Shown piece after piece: positions 28,508 to 37,370 of a stretch of 64,000 nucleotides of DNA; the first letter of the stretch is position 1, and each line of letters begins with the position of its first letter. The notes beneath the pieces are model-generated. The model was given only the letters and a program-made list of their open reading frames with translations. It did not search any database and had not been told where the DNA came from. The position numbers and the translations under genes are program-made. The DNA is from Candidatus Peregrinibacteria bacterium (GTDB lineage: Bacteria; Patescibacteriota; Gracilibacteria; UBA1369), in the NCBI GenBank assembly GCA_020851415.1, contig JADZCU010000044.1, positions 33,671-97,670 on the forward strand, in the 5' to 3' direction.

Positions 28508-28536
28508 TTGACCTGCGTGCGACCGTTTGGTACTAT
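28508..28536 (+). promoter_or_regulatory. Sigma70-type promoter for ncRNA
   Basis: TTGACC (28508-28513), 17-nt spacer, TACTAT (28531-28536). Confidence 0.65.
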
Positions 28537-28540
28537 GGTG

Positions 28541-29009
28541 TGAACGCTAAAGAGTAGATGAAATAAGGTGAACGTTCATATTATGCCACCCCCGAATCTG
28601 TTTTCGGAAGGACACGGCCTCCGCCCTTTAAAAACAAGTGAATACTAGCAGAGAGCACAGAGCTTTGTAAGCCAAGCTCCCTTGAAAAGATCCATATACA
28701 TGGCAAATCTTCAAGGTTCTGTGGTCTCTGCCCCGTACTGGTCCTACTTGACTATCCGGACCGACCCTACCGCTGCCTGGTGCACTGTTCATCCTTCGGG
28801 ATGCAGACCGCACACTCAACAGGCGGTCCTTGGCAAGACTGTAAACTTACGCCGAAACGGAGCAGATGAATGGTACTAATTAGTCACTAGTCCAAAACAA
28901 AAATAAATTCCACAAAAACAAAAATCTCAGCCGTAATTTCATTCTTATATTTTGCGGTTGATAGACTCAGGAGTTTAACCCCACACACCAAAGCGGGGTT
29001 TTTCTTTTT
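28541..29009 (+). ncRNA. Unidentified structured ncRNA (~350-460 nt)
   Basis: Own promoter; stems 28649-28661/28718-28730 (12 of 13 pairs), 28680-28691/28707-28716, 28758-28763/28824-28829, UUCG tetraloop hairpin CATCCTTCGGGATG; terminator at 28977-29009; no convincing long ORF. Confidence 0.6.
28977..29009 (+). terminator. Intrinsic terminator of ncRNA
   Basis: AACCCC-acacaccaaagc-GGGGTTTTTCTTTTT. Confidence 0.7.
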
Positions 29010-29131
29010 GTCCTGAAAAAGTTCGTCTTACTTCGTCAACTTCAAAAAAATCTTCTCTCACTGTATCCCCGAATACAGTTCGGTCAGATTTTTTTTCGTT
29101 TCCTCGTAATCCAAACTTTTTGAGGACAAAA
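29006..29131 (-). ncRNA. Structured element copy B
   Basis: TTTTGTCCTgAAAAAGTT..TTAC / GTAA..AACTTTTTgAGGACAAAA outer stem, inner AGAT..ATCT-type stem and CTGTAT-ATACAG hairpin; same architecture as 11370-11491 with different stem sequence. Confidence 0.6.
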
Positions 29132-29176
29132 GAATGTGCGTTACTGGTCAGGAATTTAGGCCTCGGGGATATGGTT

Positions 29177-29214
29177 AAAAATCCCGAGGGCGCTTTGCTG
29201 CTCGGGATTTTTAC
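29177..29214. terminator. Bidirectional intrinsic terminator
   Basis: AAAAATCCCGAG-ggcgctttgctg-CTCGGGATTTTT. Confidence 0.75.
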
Positions 29215-29335
29215 TTTTTTTATATTTGCTATAGGACGGCGGCTTGAGGTCGCTTCGCTTCTTAAGCTATCTCACGGCAGGAGTGTACTTTGCTGTTCTG
29301 GCCTTCCTTAGGCTTGTTGCTGGTTGAATTTTGCT

Positions 29336-31117
29336 TTAGTCGTTGGCAAGTTTTTCGATTATTTCTAGCTCTTTTTCCAGGCTCTCGTCGCCAATTTGTT
29401 TTGATTCTTCTTTGAAGTATGTGGCGAAATCCTGGAAGATCTCTTCGTAGTTATTGGAAACTTTTAGTTTGTCGGATTGGCGTTCCCATTGGCCAAGAGT
29501 CAGCTGTGGCATGCATGGAGGTAAGTGTGGATGTTCCGGTATGATGATGCTTTTGCCTCGTTCCATTATGATCGGGCAATCTATTGGGATCATAACTTTG
29601 CTACCACCGCGGTTTTCGTCCATGAGCCAGTCCTGCAATATATTGCTGTAGCGAGCCAACAGGATTGCTTTGCGGACACCGTTGTTGAAATAGGATTCGT
29701 CTTCTGAGTCCTTGAAAGTTATTGATTCTTCACTCTTGTCGGCCATGCCGTTGCGGTCTTTGTAGCTGGCGCTGAGTTTGATCTGGTTGTCTTCACCGGT
29801 CTTTTTGAGTTTCAAGAGTACGACGCCGCCTTTGGTTTGTCCGTCCTCCGTTTTGGATGGGAAGAGCGTGTTTACATACATTATTTCGCCGGTGGCTTTG
29901 TCTGCTTCCGGTGATCCGTACACTTTTTCGATTTCAAATCCGTTGGATTCGAGTTCGAGTTTGAGATCGAAGACGAGCGGCGTCACCATGTAGTCGAAGC
30001 CTTCGTCCATGCGTTCCATGAAATCTTTTTCGGAATGGATTGAGTAGTAGTTTGCGCCCTGGATTTTGGTCATGGCTTCAACGAGTTCGGTGTTGAAGTC
30101 CACACCTACGCCGATAAAGGTTGTGTATATGCCGTTCTTGGCGTTTTTCTTGGCCATACCAACAAGCCCTTCTTCAGAGTCATCTCCCAGGTTTGGCATA
30201 GCATCAGTAATGAAAATTATCCTATTCTCATAATCGTCTTTGTTTGCATCGGTTTGCTCCACAAAAAGATCTGTGCCTGCCTGAATGCCCGCGTCCATGT
30301 TTGTTCCACCACGATCGAAGAGTTCCATGACATGATCTTTGATAGCCTGCATGTTTGTCTCACCAACTTTGCGGAGTGGTTTTGCCGTATAGGCAGAGTC
30401 ATCAAACACCACCATACCAAAGCGATCTTGTGGCTTTAATTGGCCGAGTAATCCAACCAATGATTTTTTTGCGATCTCCATTTTTGTTTTGGATTCTGAT
30501 TCTTCCGGTTCTTGCTTGTTCCCAAAACGGTCGTAGTAATATTGATTAAATGGTGACCCCATTGATCCGGAAATATCCAGGACTACAACCAGGTTTAGTT
30601 TTTTCCTTTGGAAATCGGAGTCCTTGATATTTGAATTGAGACCTACCGTCATGTAGTACTCTTTTTCTTTGGAGAAAGGATCTTTTGAAATTGCTGTAGC
30701 GTATGATGGACAGAAAAGTTTGTCGCATTCTTTTTGATTGGCTGTGTCGAAAAAATAATCGTAGTAGAGTCCTTCCGTGGTTACATCTGTTGGAATTGGG
30801 AGGTATCCGTTTTCGATATTTTCACGGAAATTGTTTATGTCTTTTGCTCCTCCAACTGAGTAGCCAATATTGCCCGCACCACCTGATTTCAGGGCTTCCA
30901 TTTGCATCATTGGAGCTGAGGTCGTGCTTACTCTGCCAGGGAAACCCATGTTTTTATCCAGGTCGTCATCTGATAGTTTCAGTTCCCAATCATCTGTTTG
31001 TAGGCCAAAAAACTGCTGAGTTTCCTGCGTTCCATTTGGATCTATATTCGTTGTCTGGCATGCAGAAAGAACGAATAGGGATAAGACCAGACTCGAAAAT
31101 ATTTTTGTGTTTTTCAT
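29336..31117 (-). CDS. VWA-domain lipoprotein
   Basis: Start likely at MKNTKIFSSLVLSLFVLSACQTTN (lipobox LSAC); VWA MIDAS LVVVLDISGSMGSP; ORF track extends to 31150. Confidence 0.88.
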   Translation of the reverse strand: MKNTKIFSSLVLSLFVLSACQTTNIDPNGTQETQQFFGLQTDDWELKLSDDDLDKNMGFPGRVSTTSAPMMQMEALKSGGAGNIGYSVGGAKDINNFRENIENGYLPIPTDVTTEGLYYDYFFDTANQKECDKLFCPSYATAISKDPFSKEKEYYMTVGLNSNIKDSDFQRKKLNLVVVLDISGSMGSPFNQYYYDRFGNKQEPEESESKTKMEIAKKSLVGLLGQLKPQDRFGMVVFDDSAYTAKPLRKVGETNMQAIKDHVMELFDRGGTNMDAGIQAGTDLFVEQTDANKDDYENRIIFITDAMPNLGDDSEEGLVGMAKKNAKNGIYTTFIGVGVDFNTELVEAMTKIQGANYYSIHSEKDFMERMDEGFDYMVTPLVFDLKLELESNGFEIEKVYGSPEADKATGEIMYVNTLFPSKTEDGQTKGGVVLLKLKKTGEDNQIKLSASYKDRNGMADKSEESITFKDSEDESYFNNGVRKAILLARYSNILQDWLMDENRGGSKVMIPIDCPIIMERGKSIIIPEHPHLPPCMPQLTLGQWERQSDKLKVSNNYEEIFQDFATYFKEESKQIGDESLEKELEIIEKLAND

Positions 31118-31197
31118 TTGGCTGAAGTTATAAGCTACACGCTTGTTCATAATACCAACTTTGATTCTATATTACATGTACGTGTATAATGCTCTCA

Positions 31198-32184
31198 ATG
31201 ATTTGGAATGTTCTCTTTCTTGCTGTGGGGTTTTATTTGCTGCTTCGGGCTGCAAATGCTTTGGTAGATGGCTCCGCCGGCGGAGCTAAGCTTTTGGGTA
31301 TTCCTAAAATTGTTGTTGGGCTTACGTTGGTTGCTTTTGGAACCAGTGCACCTGAAGGAACTGTTTCGTTGGTATCCGCTATCCAGGGAAATTCGGATGT
31401 TAGTATTGGTAATATTGTGGGAAGTAATATTGCGAACATTGCACTTATTCTGGGCCTTGCCGCCTTGATAAATCCCTTACAGGTTACTCAGGCTACAGTC
31501 AATAAGGGTATCCCTCTCAATATTCTTGCAACATTCGTTTTGTTGGTGCTCGGATATGATGTTTTTTTTCAAAATCAACAGGTAGCTTTTAATCGTCTTA
31601 CTTTAGGTGATGGTTTGGTTTTTTTGTGTTTTTTTATTGTGTACCTTTACTATATTCACGCGGACTTGAAGGAAGGAAAGGCTCAGGAGGAGGTTATTTC
31701 CAAGCGTGAGATTAAAGAAGCGCGAGAACCATGGTGGAAATTGTTACTTATGGTGATCATTGGTCTTGTTGGTGTTATTGCTGGCGGCAAACTGGTGGTT
31801 GATAATGCGGTAATTATCGCCGCAAATCTTGGGGTAAGCGATGCCGTTATTGCTCTAACTATTATCGCTATCGGGACCTCATTGCCTGAACTTGCGACGA
31901 GCATTGTCGCAGCTTATAAGCGAGAAAATGATCTCGCCATTGGCAATATCATCGGAAGTAATGTGTTTAATGTTTTTCTGGTTTTGGGTCTTTCTTCAAC
32001 CGCATCGACTATTAACTTTAATACTCAACTTGTTCCTGACATGCTGGTTATGCTGGTTGTGGTGCTTCTGCTTTTTTTGTTTGTTTATAAGGAAAGAGTA
32101 CTGAAAAAATGGCATGGTATGGTGTTGCTCTTTTCATACTGTGCTTATTTGTTCTTTTTGGTTTCGAGAGAGCTCTACTTTTAG
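31198..32184 (+). CDS. Calcium/sodium antiporter (CaCA family)
   Basis: 329 aa from ATG at 31198; GTSAPEGTVSLVSAIQGNSDVSIGNIVGSNIAN and GTSLPELATSIVAAYKRENDLAIGNIIGSNVFN duplicated repeats. Confidence 0.93.
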   Translation: MIWNVLFLAVGFYLLLRAANALVDGSAGGAKLLGIPKIVVGLTLVAFGTSAPEGTVSLVSAIQGNSDVSIGNIVGSNIANIALILGLAALINPLQVTQATVNKGIPLNILATFVLLVLGYDVFFQNQQVAFNRLTLGDGLVFLCFFIVYLYYIHADLKEGKAQEEVISKREIKEAREPWWKLLLMVIIGLVGVIAGGKLVVDNAVIIAANLGVSDAVIALTIIAIGTSLPELATSIVAAYKRENDLAIGNIIGSNVFNVFLVLGLSSTASTINFNTQLVPDMLVMLVVVLLLFLFVYKERVLKKWHGMVLLFSYCAYLFFLVSRELYF

Positions 32185-33872
32185 ATTGTGGTTGGAACCA
32201 CGATTGAGTCTGTTGGGGTAGTTGTTACAACGGGTTGCTCTGGAACGGGAAGTTGTTCTGTAGGTACAGGTATTGAATTTTGAATTGGTGCCGGTTGTTC
32301 AAATGTTGGGGCGACAGCTGGTTGATCAACTGGAATTGGTGCTGGTTGAACTGGCTGCATTACTGGTGCGGCCACTTGTTGTTCATATGTCATAACTGGT
32401 GCCGGCTGTACTGCAACTGGTTGTTGAACAGGAGCTGTTTCTACCGGAGCGTATTGTTGTACTGGTTGTTGCACAATTACCTGTTGAGGTTCTACAGCCT
32501 GAGGCATAACTGGCTGTACTGGAGCCGGAGCAACTTGTGCTGTTACTGTGAGTACACCCATTGGGGCTGGCACTATTGGTGCCGGGACATTTTTATCCAT
32601 AGCTTTTTTGAGCCAGTCAGGTGCGTCGAATTTTTCCACATTCATTATTGGTGCCTGTGCCGGAGCAGAATTTTGTACAGCCTGTGGTTGTACAGATTGT
32701 ACTGGCAACGGAGCTGGTTGTGCTGTCTGAGGCTGGGCAAAATATTGTGGGACAGGACTAATCTGTGGCTGTGCCATTTGTGTAGCGGGTTGTTTCAGGA
32801 AATCTACACCACTTTGGTCTGGTGTTGGTGCTGATGAAACGAGAGGAGCGTTTTCCTGGATATATGCTTCTTTGACTCTGTCTGCATCCTGCTGGTAAGT
32901 GAGACGCATATTTTGGAGCTCTTTTAAATCATCCTTGTTCATCTGGTATGTTTTTATAACACCACCTTCTGTGTCTTCATCCATGCTGATTGATGTTACT
33001 GGATATGGCGCATCAAATCCTGCTTGTTCAAGCGCCTTGTGGATTTCCATGAAGACTTTTGAACGGAGTTTGAACCAGGCTGTTCCTTTTGCTACCCAGA
33101 AACGTACGCCAAGTTCCACATAATAGTCGCCCATATCTGCCACGAATACGCTTGGTTTTGGTTCAAGCAAAATCTGAGAATGTTGTTTGACAATTCTTAT
33201 ACAGATAGCCATCACGTCTTCCAGGTTGATGCCATAGCGGCAATATACCGGGAGCTTGATACGGCGCATCGGGTTTGATGTCAGGCTTGTTACCTGGTTC
33301 TTAAAGAGCTCTGCATTTGGAACGACAATTTTTGTTCCATCAAAAGATTTAAGGACTGTTGCGCGGGTTTGGATTTCTATAATTTTTCCCATGGTTCCGT
33401 TTACTTTGATTACGTCACCGATTGAGTAATGGCGCGCACTTAGGATCATGACACCTGCAAGGAAATTCATGATTAAATCCTGCAATGCGAAACCTATACC
33501 AAAAGCACCGGCTGCAATAATTGGTGTTAAATCCAGACCGGCAATTTTTAAGGCAACTGTTACACCGATGAGGAGTACTGCTGCATTTGCTGTACGGACT
33601 GCTACGATTTGTACTTCTTTATGTTCTTCTTCAAAACCCTCCTGGGTCATTTTACTTTCTACTGCTCCCTTTACTACACGGGCTAAAATAAATGTTGCGA
33701 TGAGTACTACCAGTGCTGTAAGCCACAGAGGAATTTGGCCTACGATAAAGGTTACTAAACCTGTGATTTGGTCCTGTGTCCCACTGGCAACATCTTCTGC
33801 AGTTCCCACTTTTTGTGCAAAAGCGATCGGGATCGTTAAGAGTTGTACTAATTGATCGAACATAGTAACCAT
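32181..33872 (-). CDS. MscS-family mechanosensitive channel with long Pro/Gln/Val-rich C-terminal tail
   Basis: 563 aa, FGIGFALQDLIMNFLAGVMILSARHYSIGDVIKVNG. Confidence 0.92.
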   Translation of the reverse strand: MVTMFDQLVQLLTIPIAFAQKVGTAEDVASGTQDQITGLVTFIVGQIPLWLTALVVLIATFILARVVKGAVESKMTQEGFEEEHKEVQIVAVRTANAAVLLIGVTVALKIAGLDLTPIIAAGAFGIGFALQDLIMNFLAGVMILSARHYSIGDVIKVNGTMGKIIEIQTRATVLKSFDGTKIVVPNAELFKNQVTSLTSNPMRRIKLPVYCRYGINLEDVMAICIRIVKQHSQILLEPKPSVFVADMGDYYVELGVRFWVAKGTAWFKLRSKVFMEIHKALEQAGFDAPYPVTSISMDEDTEGGVIKTYQMNKDDLKELQNMRLTYQQDADRVKEAYIQENAPLVSSAPTPDQSGVDFLKQPATQMAQPQISPVPQYFAQPQTAQPAPLPVQSVQPQAVQNSAPAQAPIMNVEKFDAPDWLKKAMDKNVPAPIVPAPMGVLTVTAQVAPAPVQPVMPQAVEPQQVIVQQPVQQYAPVETAPVQQPVAVQPAPVMTYEQQVAAPVMQPVQPAPIPVDQPAVAPTFEQPAPIQNSIPVPTEQLPVPEQPVVTTTPTDSIVVPTTI

Positions 33873-33986
33873 AAAAATATCTTTTAATTATACCAAAAAA
33901 CAGGGTTTTGTTCAATGGGTTTTATTATGCTTTTCACTGGTTACAGCCTAGAATAGTTGAGGTTTTTAGCCTTAAAATTCATTCTT

Positions 33987-34760
33987 ATGGAGTTTCTATC
34001 GTTTCCTTTTATAATTTTTGTTGGTTTCATTCTGCTGACCAGCATCCGTCAGGTGAACCAATACGAACGTGGTATTAAGTTTATGCTTGGTAAATATCAT
34101 AAAACCTGTTCACCAGGTTGGAACATTGTTTTGCCAATCATTCAGTCTATGTCAAAGGTTGATATTCGTACCAAAGCCGTAGATGTTCCAGAACAGGAAG
34201 CTATTACAAAAGATAACATTCCACTCGGTATTAACGCGGTTATTTATTACAACATCACTCATGCTGAGAAGGCTGTGCTTGAGGTTGAAAACTTCTACTA
34301 TGCCATCATGCAGTTGGCGCAGGTAACTATGCGTAACATGGTGGGTCAATATACTCTTGATGAAATACTCAAAAATCGTGAAGAGGTTTCTACTCAGATC
34401 CAAACTCAGGTTGATAAGGCTACTGAAACCTGGGGTATCCAAGTGGTAAATCTTGATTTGAAAGACATTATTATTCCTCCAGATCTTAAACGTACTATTG
34501 CGAAAGCCGCTGAAGCAGAACGTGAAAGAAAGGCTGTGGTCATTGCCGCAGAAGGTGAAGTTATGGCTGCTGAAAACGTTTCCAAGGCTGCCCGTATGCT
34601 TGCAGAGGCTCCTGGTGCTTTACATCTCCGTACTCTTCAAACTATTAACGATCTTTCGTCAGACCAGTCTAATACAGTTGTGTGGATGGTGCCTGTAGAG
34701 GCTTTGAAAGCTCTTGAAGGTGTTACCGTTGCAGCTCATCACATGGCTAAATCTAAGTAA
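33987..34760 (+). CDS. SPFH/stomatin-like (slipin) protein
   Basis: 258 aa from ATG 33987; TSIRQVNQYERGIKFMLGKYHKTCSPGWNIVLPIIQSMSKVDIRTKAVDVPEQEAITKDN. Confidence 0.93.
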   Translation: MEFLSFPFIIFVGFILLTSIRQVNQYERGIKFMLGKYHKTCSPGWNIVLPIIQSMSKVDIRTKAVDVPEQEAITKDNIPLGINAVIYYNITHAEKAVLEVENFYYAIMQLAQVTMRNMVGQYTLDEILKNREEVSTQIQTQVDKATETWGIQVVNLDLKDIIIPPDLKRTIAKAAEAERERKAVVIAAEGEVMAAENVSKAARMLAEAPGALHLRTLQTINDLSSDQSNTVVWMVPVEALKALEGVTVAAHHMAKSK

Positions 34761-34768
34761 TTGTTTCT

Positions 34769-35572
34769 ATGAGTCAGAGTTTTGGCGTCATTGGACATCC
34801 AATTGCTCATTCCTTATCGCCCGTCTTGTTCAGACGGGCGTTTTTGGAGCTTGGAATAGATGCTGAAATGGAACGCTATGATATTCCGCCGGAAAAACTT
34901 AAAAGTTTTATTGAGCGTGTTCGTGAGGAAAAATTTCGTGGGCTTTCGGTCACGATTCCGCTCAAAGATGACGTGATGCAATACTTGGATGAAATTGATC
35001 CGGTGGCTGCTGAAATTGGTGCGGTGAACACCGTAGTGAACGATGATGGTACTTTGAAAGGCTTTAATACGGATTGGATTGGTGCCACAAAAGCTGTTGA
35101 AGCTCTTACATCATTTAAAGGTAAAACTGTTGTAATTTTGGGCGCCGGTGGGGCTGCTGCCGCACTTGTTTATGCGGCACGTAAGGCGGGTGGCGCGGTT
35201 ATTATTTTGAATAGGACAATTGAAAAAGCACGTGAAATGGCTGATCATTTTCATTGCGGTTATGAAAGCCTGGATAATTTAATGAAGTATCCGGCTGATA
35301 TTTTGATTAACACTACTTCGGTTGGAATGAGTCCAAACGTGGATGAAACATTGGTGCCTTTGGAATATTTCCATAGCGGCATGACTGTGTTTGACGTTGT
35401 TTATACGCCTCTGGAAACACGGCTTGTGCGTGAGGCAAACGCTGCGGACTGCGTAATTGTGGCCGGGTATAAAATGTTGCTATTTCAGGCGGAGAAACAG
35501 TTTGAATTGTGGTTTGGTAAACAGGCTCCGCTCAAGCAGATGGAGGAAAGTTTGTTGAAAGCTTTGGGCTAA
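34769..35572 (+). CDS. aroE: Shikimate dehydrogenase
   Basis: 267 aa, GVIGHPIAHSLSPVLFRRAF...VLGAGGAAAALVYA. Confidence 0.95.
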   Translation: MSQSFGVIGHPIAHSLSPVLFRRAFLELGIDAEMERYDIPPEKLKSFIERVREEKFRGLSVTIPLKDDVMQYLDEIDPVAAEIGAVNTVVNDDGTLKGFNTDWIGATKAVEALTSFKGKTVVILGAGGAAAALVYAARKAGGAVIILNRTIEKAREMADHFHCGYESLDNLMKYPADILINTTSVGMSPNVDETLVPLEYFHSGMTVFDVVYTPLETRLVREANAADCVIVAGYKMLLFQAEKQFELWFGKQAPLKQMEESLLKALG

Positions 35573-35576
35573 TTTA

Positions 35577-35951
35577 TTAACCAACTGTGTTCCAGGGAAC
35601 AATAGTGGTTGCTCCGGTTTCCTCTAATTCAACCTCATATTCTATTTTCCAGCCGTATGAAACGGGTAAAGTTTTGTATTTTACCGTTGCTATATCGTTG
35701 CCGAAAACGTCATTATATTCATTCGACATTCGCAGTGATCTCAGTTCTTTTGGTATGAACTCTTTGTTGAGATCTGAAATTTTCAAATTTACAATGGTTT
35801 CAAACTCCCGCGCTTGTAGCGAATTATGGGCTGCTTTTTCAAGCCCTCTTTTTTTGAATTCATCTTTGATAAATTTTTTAATTTCAGCCAAATGTTTTTT
35901 CATTTTGGCCTCAATTTTTTCCTGATCTGAAAGTTCGACTTTTTCTGACAT
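35577..35951 (-). CDS. Hypothetical protein
   Basis: 124 aa ORF. Confidence 0.65.
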   Translation of the reverse strand: MSEKVELSDQEKIEAKMKKHLAEIKKFIKDEFKKRGLEKAAHNSLQAREFETIVNLKISDLNKEFIPKELRSLRMSNEYNDVFGNDIATVKYKTLPVSYGWKIEYEVELEETGATTIVPWNTVG

Positions 35952-35959
35952 GTTTGCTT

Positions 35960-36829
35960 TTACTGTTTCAGAAAATCACTGCCTTCTACGTCCGGTTTTT
36001 GCATGCCTGCTTCTTCCTCTTCTTCGCTGGTATCAGGGACGCCGTAATCCATGCCAAAAGTTGCGGTGGAAGCCAGGAAGTCGTTGCCCCATGTTTCGTA
36101 GAGCCAGTTGTAGAAAATTGTCAGAGCTGCCTGGAAAAATCCGATGGAGGACCAGATGACCGGAAGGGCGGCAAACATCATGAGTGTTGCGTTGCCGCTT
36201 GTGTAGTATAAGAAAAAATTTACACCCATGGCCATCATGATACCGAGCATTGTGGTGTATACGGAAAGGAGCGCGTATTTTTGATCGTGGATCAGTTCAA
36301 GGATAAGAGCGCTTGAGGCTGAGCTTAAGATCACTTGTAAAATTGCTGAAAAAACTGTCAGCTCGATGCGTGCTGTTGATGTTGTTAAATAGATTGGAAG
36401 TACAAATGCGAAGATCACAATGTTGATGATGAACACTTGTGACATGGTTGTTGCAATACGTGTGTATCGATCCCGTTCTGTGTATGAGAGCAGCAAGGTT
36501 GAAAGCATGCTGGAAACGAGTGATGTTGAGAAAACCATTGCCATGAGAACCACCATAAAGAGCGGGCTTACCTCTCCGCTATTGGCTTCACCCTGGGTTG
36601 CCGCGCCGACAATCGGTTGCAGAATTGATGATGTGCCTAAGAAGATCAGCAGGAGTACCAATGTCCCCGCTATGCCTCCGGCAAGACCGGCAAACGATTT
36701 TAATACTAACGTTAAAAAGGTCAGTTTGCGTGGACCAAACATATCCTGAGGTTGGCCGGAAGAGTCCACTTGCATCTGTTCGTTTGGCACAATTCCCTGG
36801 GTCATATCATTCTGATATTGTCCATCCAT
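35960..36829 (-). CDS. Multi-pass membrane protein, YIP1-like
   Basis: 289 aa, five or so hydrophobic segments. Confidence 0.65.
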   Translation of the reverse strand: MDGQYQNDMTQGIVPNEQMQVDSSGQPQDMFGPRKLTFLTLVLKSFAGLAGGIAGTLVLLLIFLGTSSILQPIVGAATQGEANSGEVSPLFMVVLMAMVFSTSLVSSMLSTLLLSYTERDRYTRIATTMSQVFIINIVIFAFVLPIYLTTSTARIELTVFSAILQVILSSASSALILELIHDQKYALLSVYTTMLGIMMAMGVNFFLYYTSGNATLMMFAALPVIWSSIGFFQAALTIFYNWLYETWGNDFLASTATFGMDYGVPDTSEEEEEAGMQKPDVEGSDFLKQ

Positions 36830-36840
36830 TGGTTTTTGTT

Positions 36841-37290
36841 TTACGAAACTCTTTTTATTTTACCATAAAAAGCCACGAAAAGGAAGATGCCTATGCAGAG
36901 GAAGGCATCAGCCAGGTTAAACACCGGCCAAAAGGAGAATGCTATGAAGTCGACGACGAATCCCCTGAAGATACGGTCGTAAAGGTTTCCGAGTGCGCCT
37001 CCCAGTACAAGAGCCGTTATGAACAGAGATACATTTTTGTGCATATCCAGATTTTTGTAGGCAAAAACTGGAATTGCTATAACAAGTGCAATGTGAAGAA
37101 TTATTAAGAGAGGCATTGGTATCAAAATACTCCAGGCGATGCCGTAATTTTGTTCATAGCGGAAACTGAAAAATGAAGTTATATCAAGAGGTTCGGTGAA
37201 ATTTTGCAATGCCCACCATTTACTTAATTGGTCAAGCAATGTCAGGAAAATCCCGATGAGTCCTGTTTGTGGTAGTTTTTTTAACTTCAT
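36841..37290 (-). CDS. lspA: Lipoprotein signal peptidase
   Basis: 149 aa, [22 protein letters not shown]...[11 protein letters not shown]. Confidence 0.92.
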   Translation of the reverse strand: MKLKKLPQTGLIGIFLTLLDQLSKWWALQNFTEPLDITSFFSFRYEQNYGIAWSILIPMPLLIILHIALVIAIPVFAYKNLDMHKNVSLFITALVLGGALGNLYDRIFRGFVVDFIAFSFWPVFNLADAFLCIGIFLFVAFYGKIKRVS

Positions 37291-37370
37291 GGGTTAAATT
37301 GTGCCCTAGCGATTCTTGCTTTTCAAGGGCTGGATTGATACTATCTGGATACCTTGAAATTGCTTATTTT

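Noticed and set aside
28628-28879. 63-aa (minus) and 65-aa (plus) ORFs within the ncRNA region
   Set aside because: No start context or family resemblance; region is dominated by stem-loop structure.
28541-28900. Annotation as tmRNA, RNase P RNA or SRP RNA
   Set aside because: Short resemblances exist (AGATGAATGG, GCAGAGAGCA, CGGAAGGA) but the paired hallmark motifs of each family are missing; left as an unidentified ncRNA.
32280-32834. 184-aa plus-strand ORF rich in Trp/Cys/Leu
   Set aside because: Antisense shadow of the Pro/Gln-rich repeat tail of the minus-strand MscS gene; composition is an artefact of CAG/CCA-type codons read backwards.
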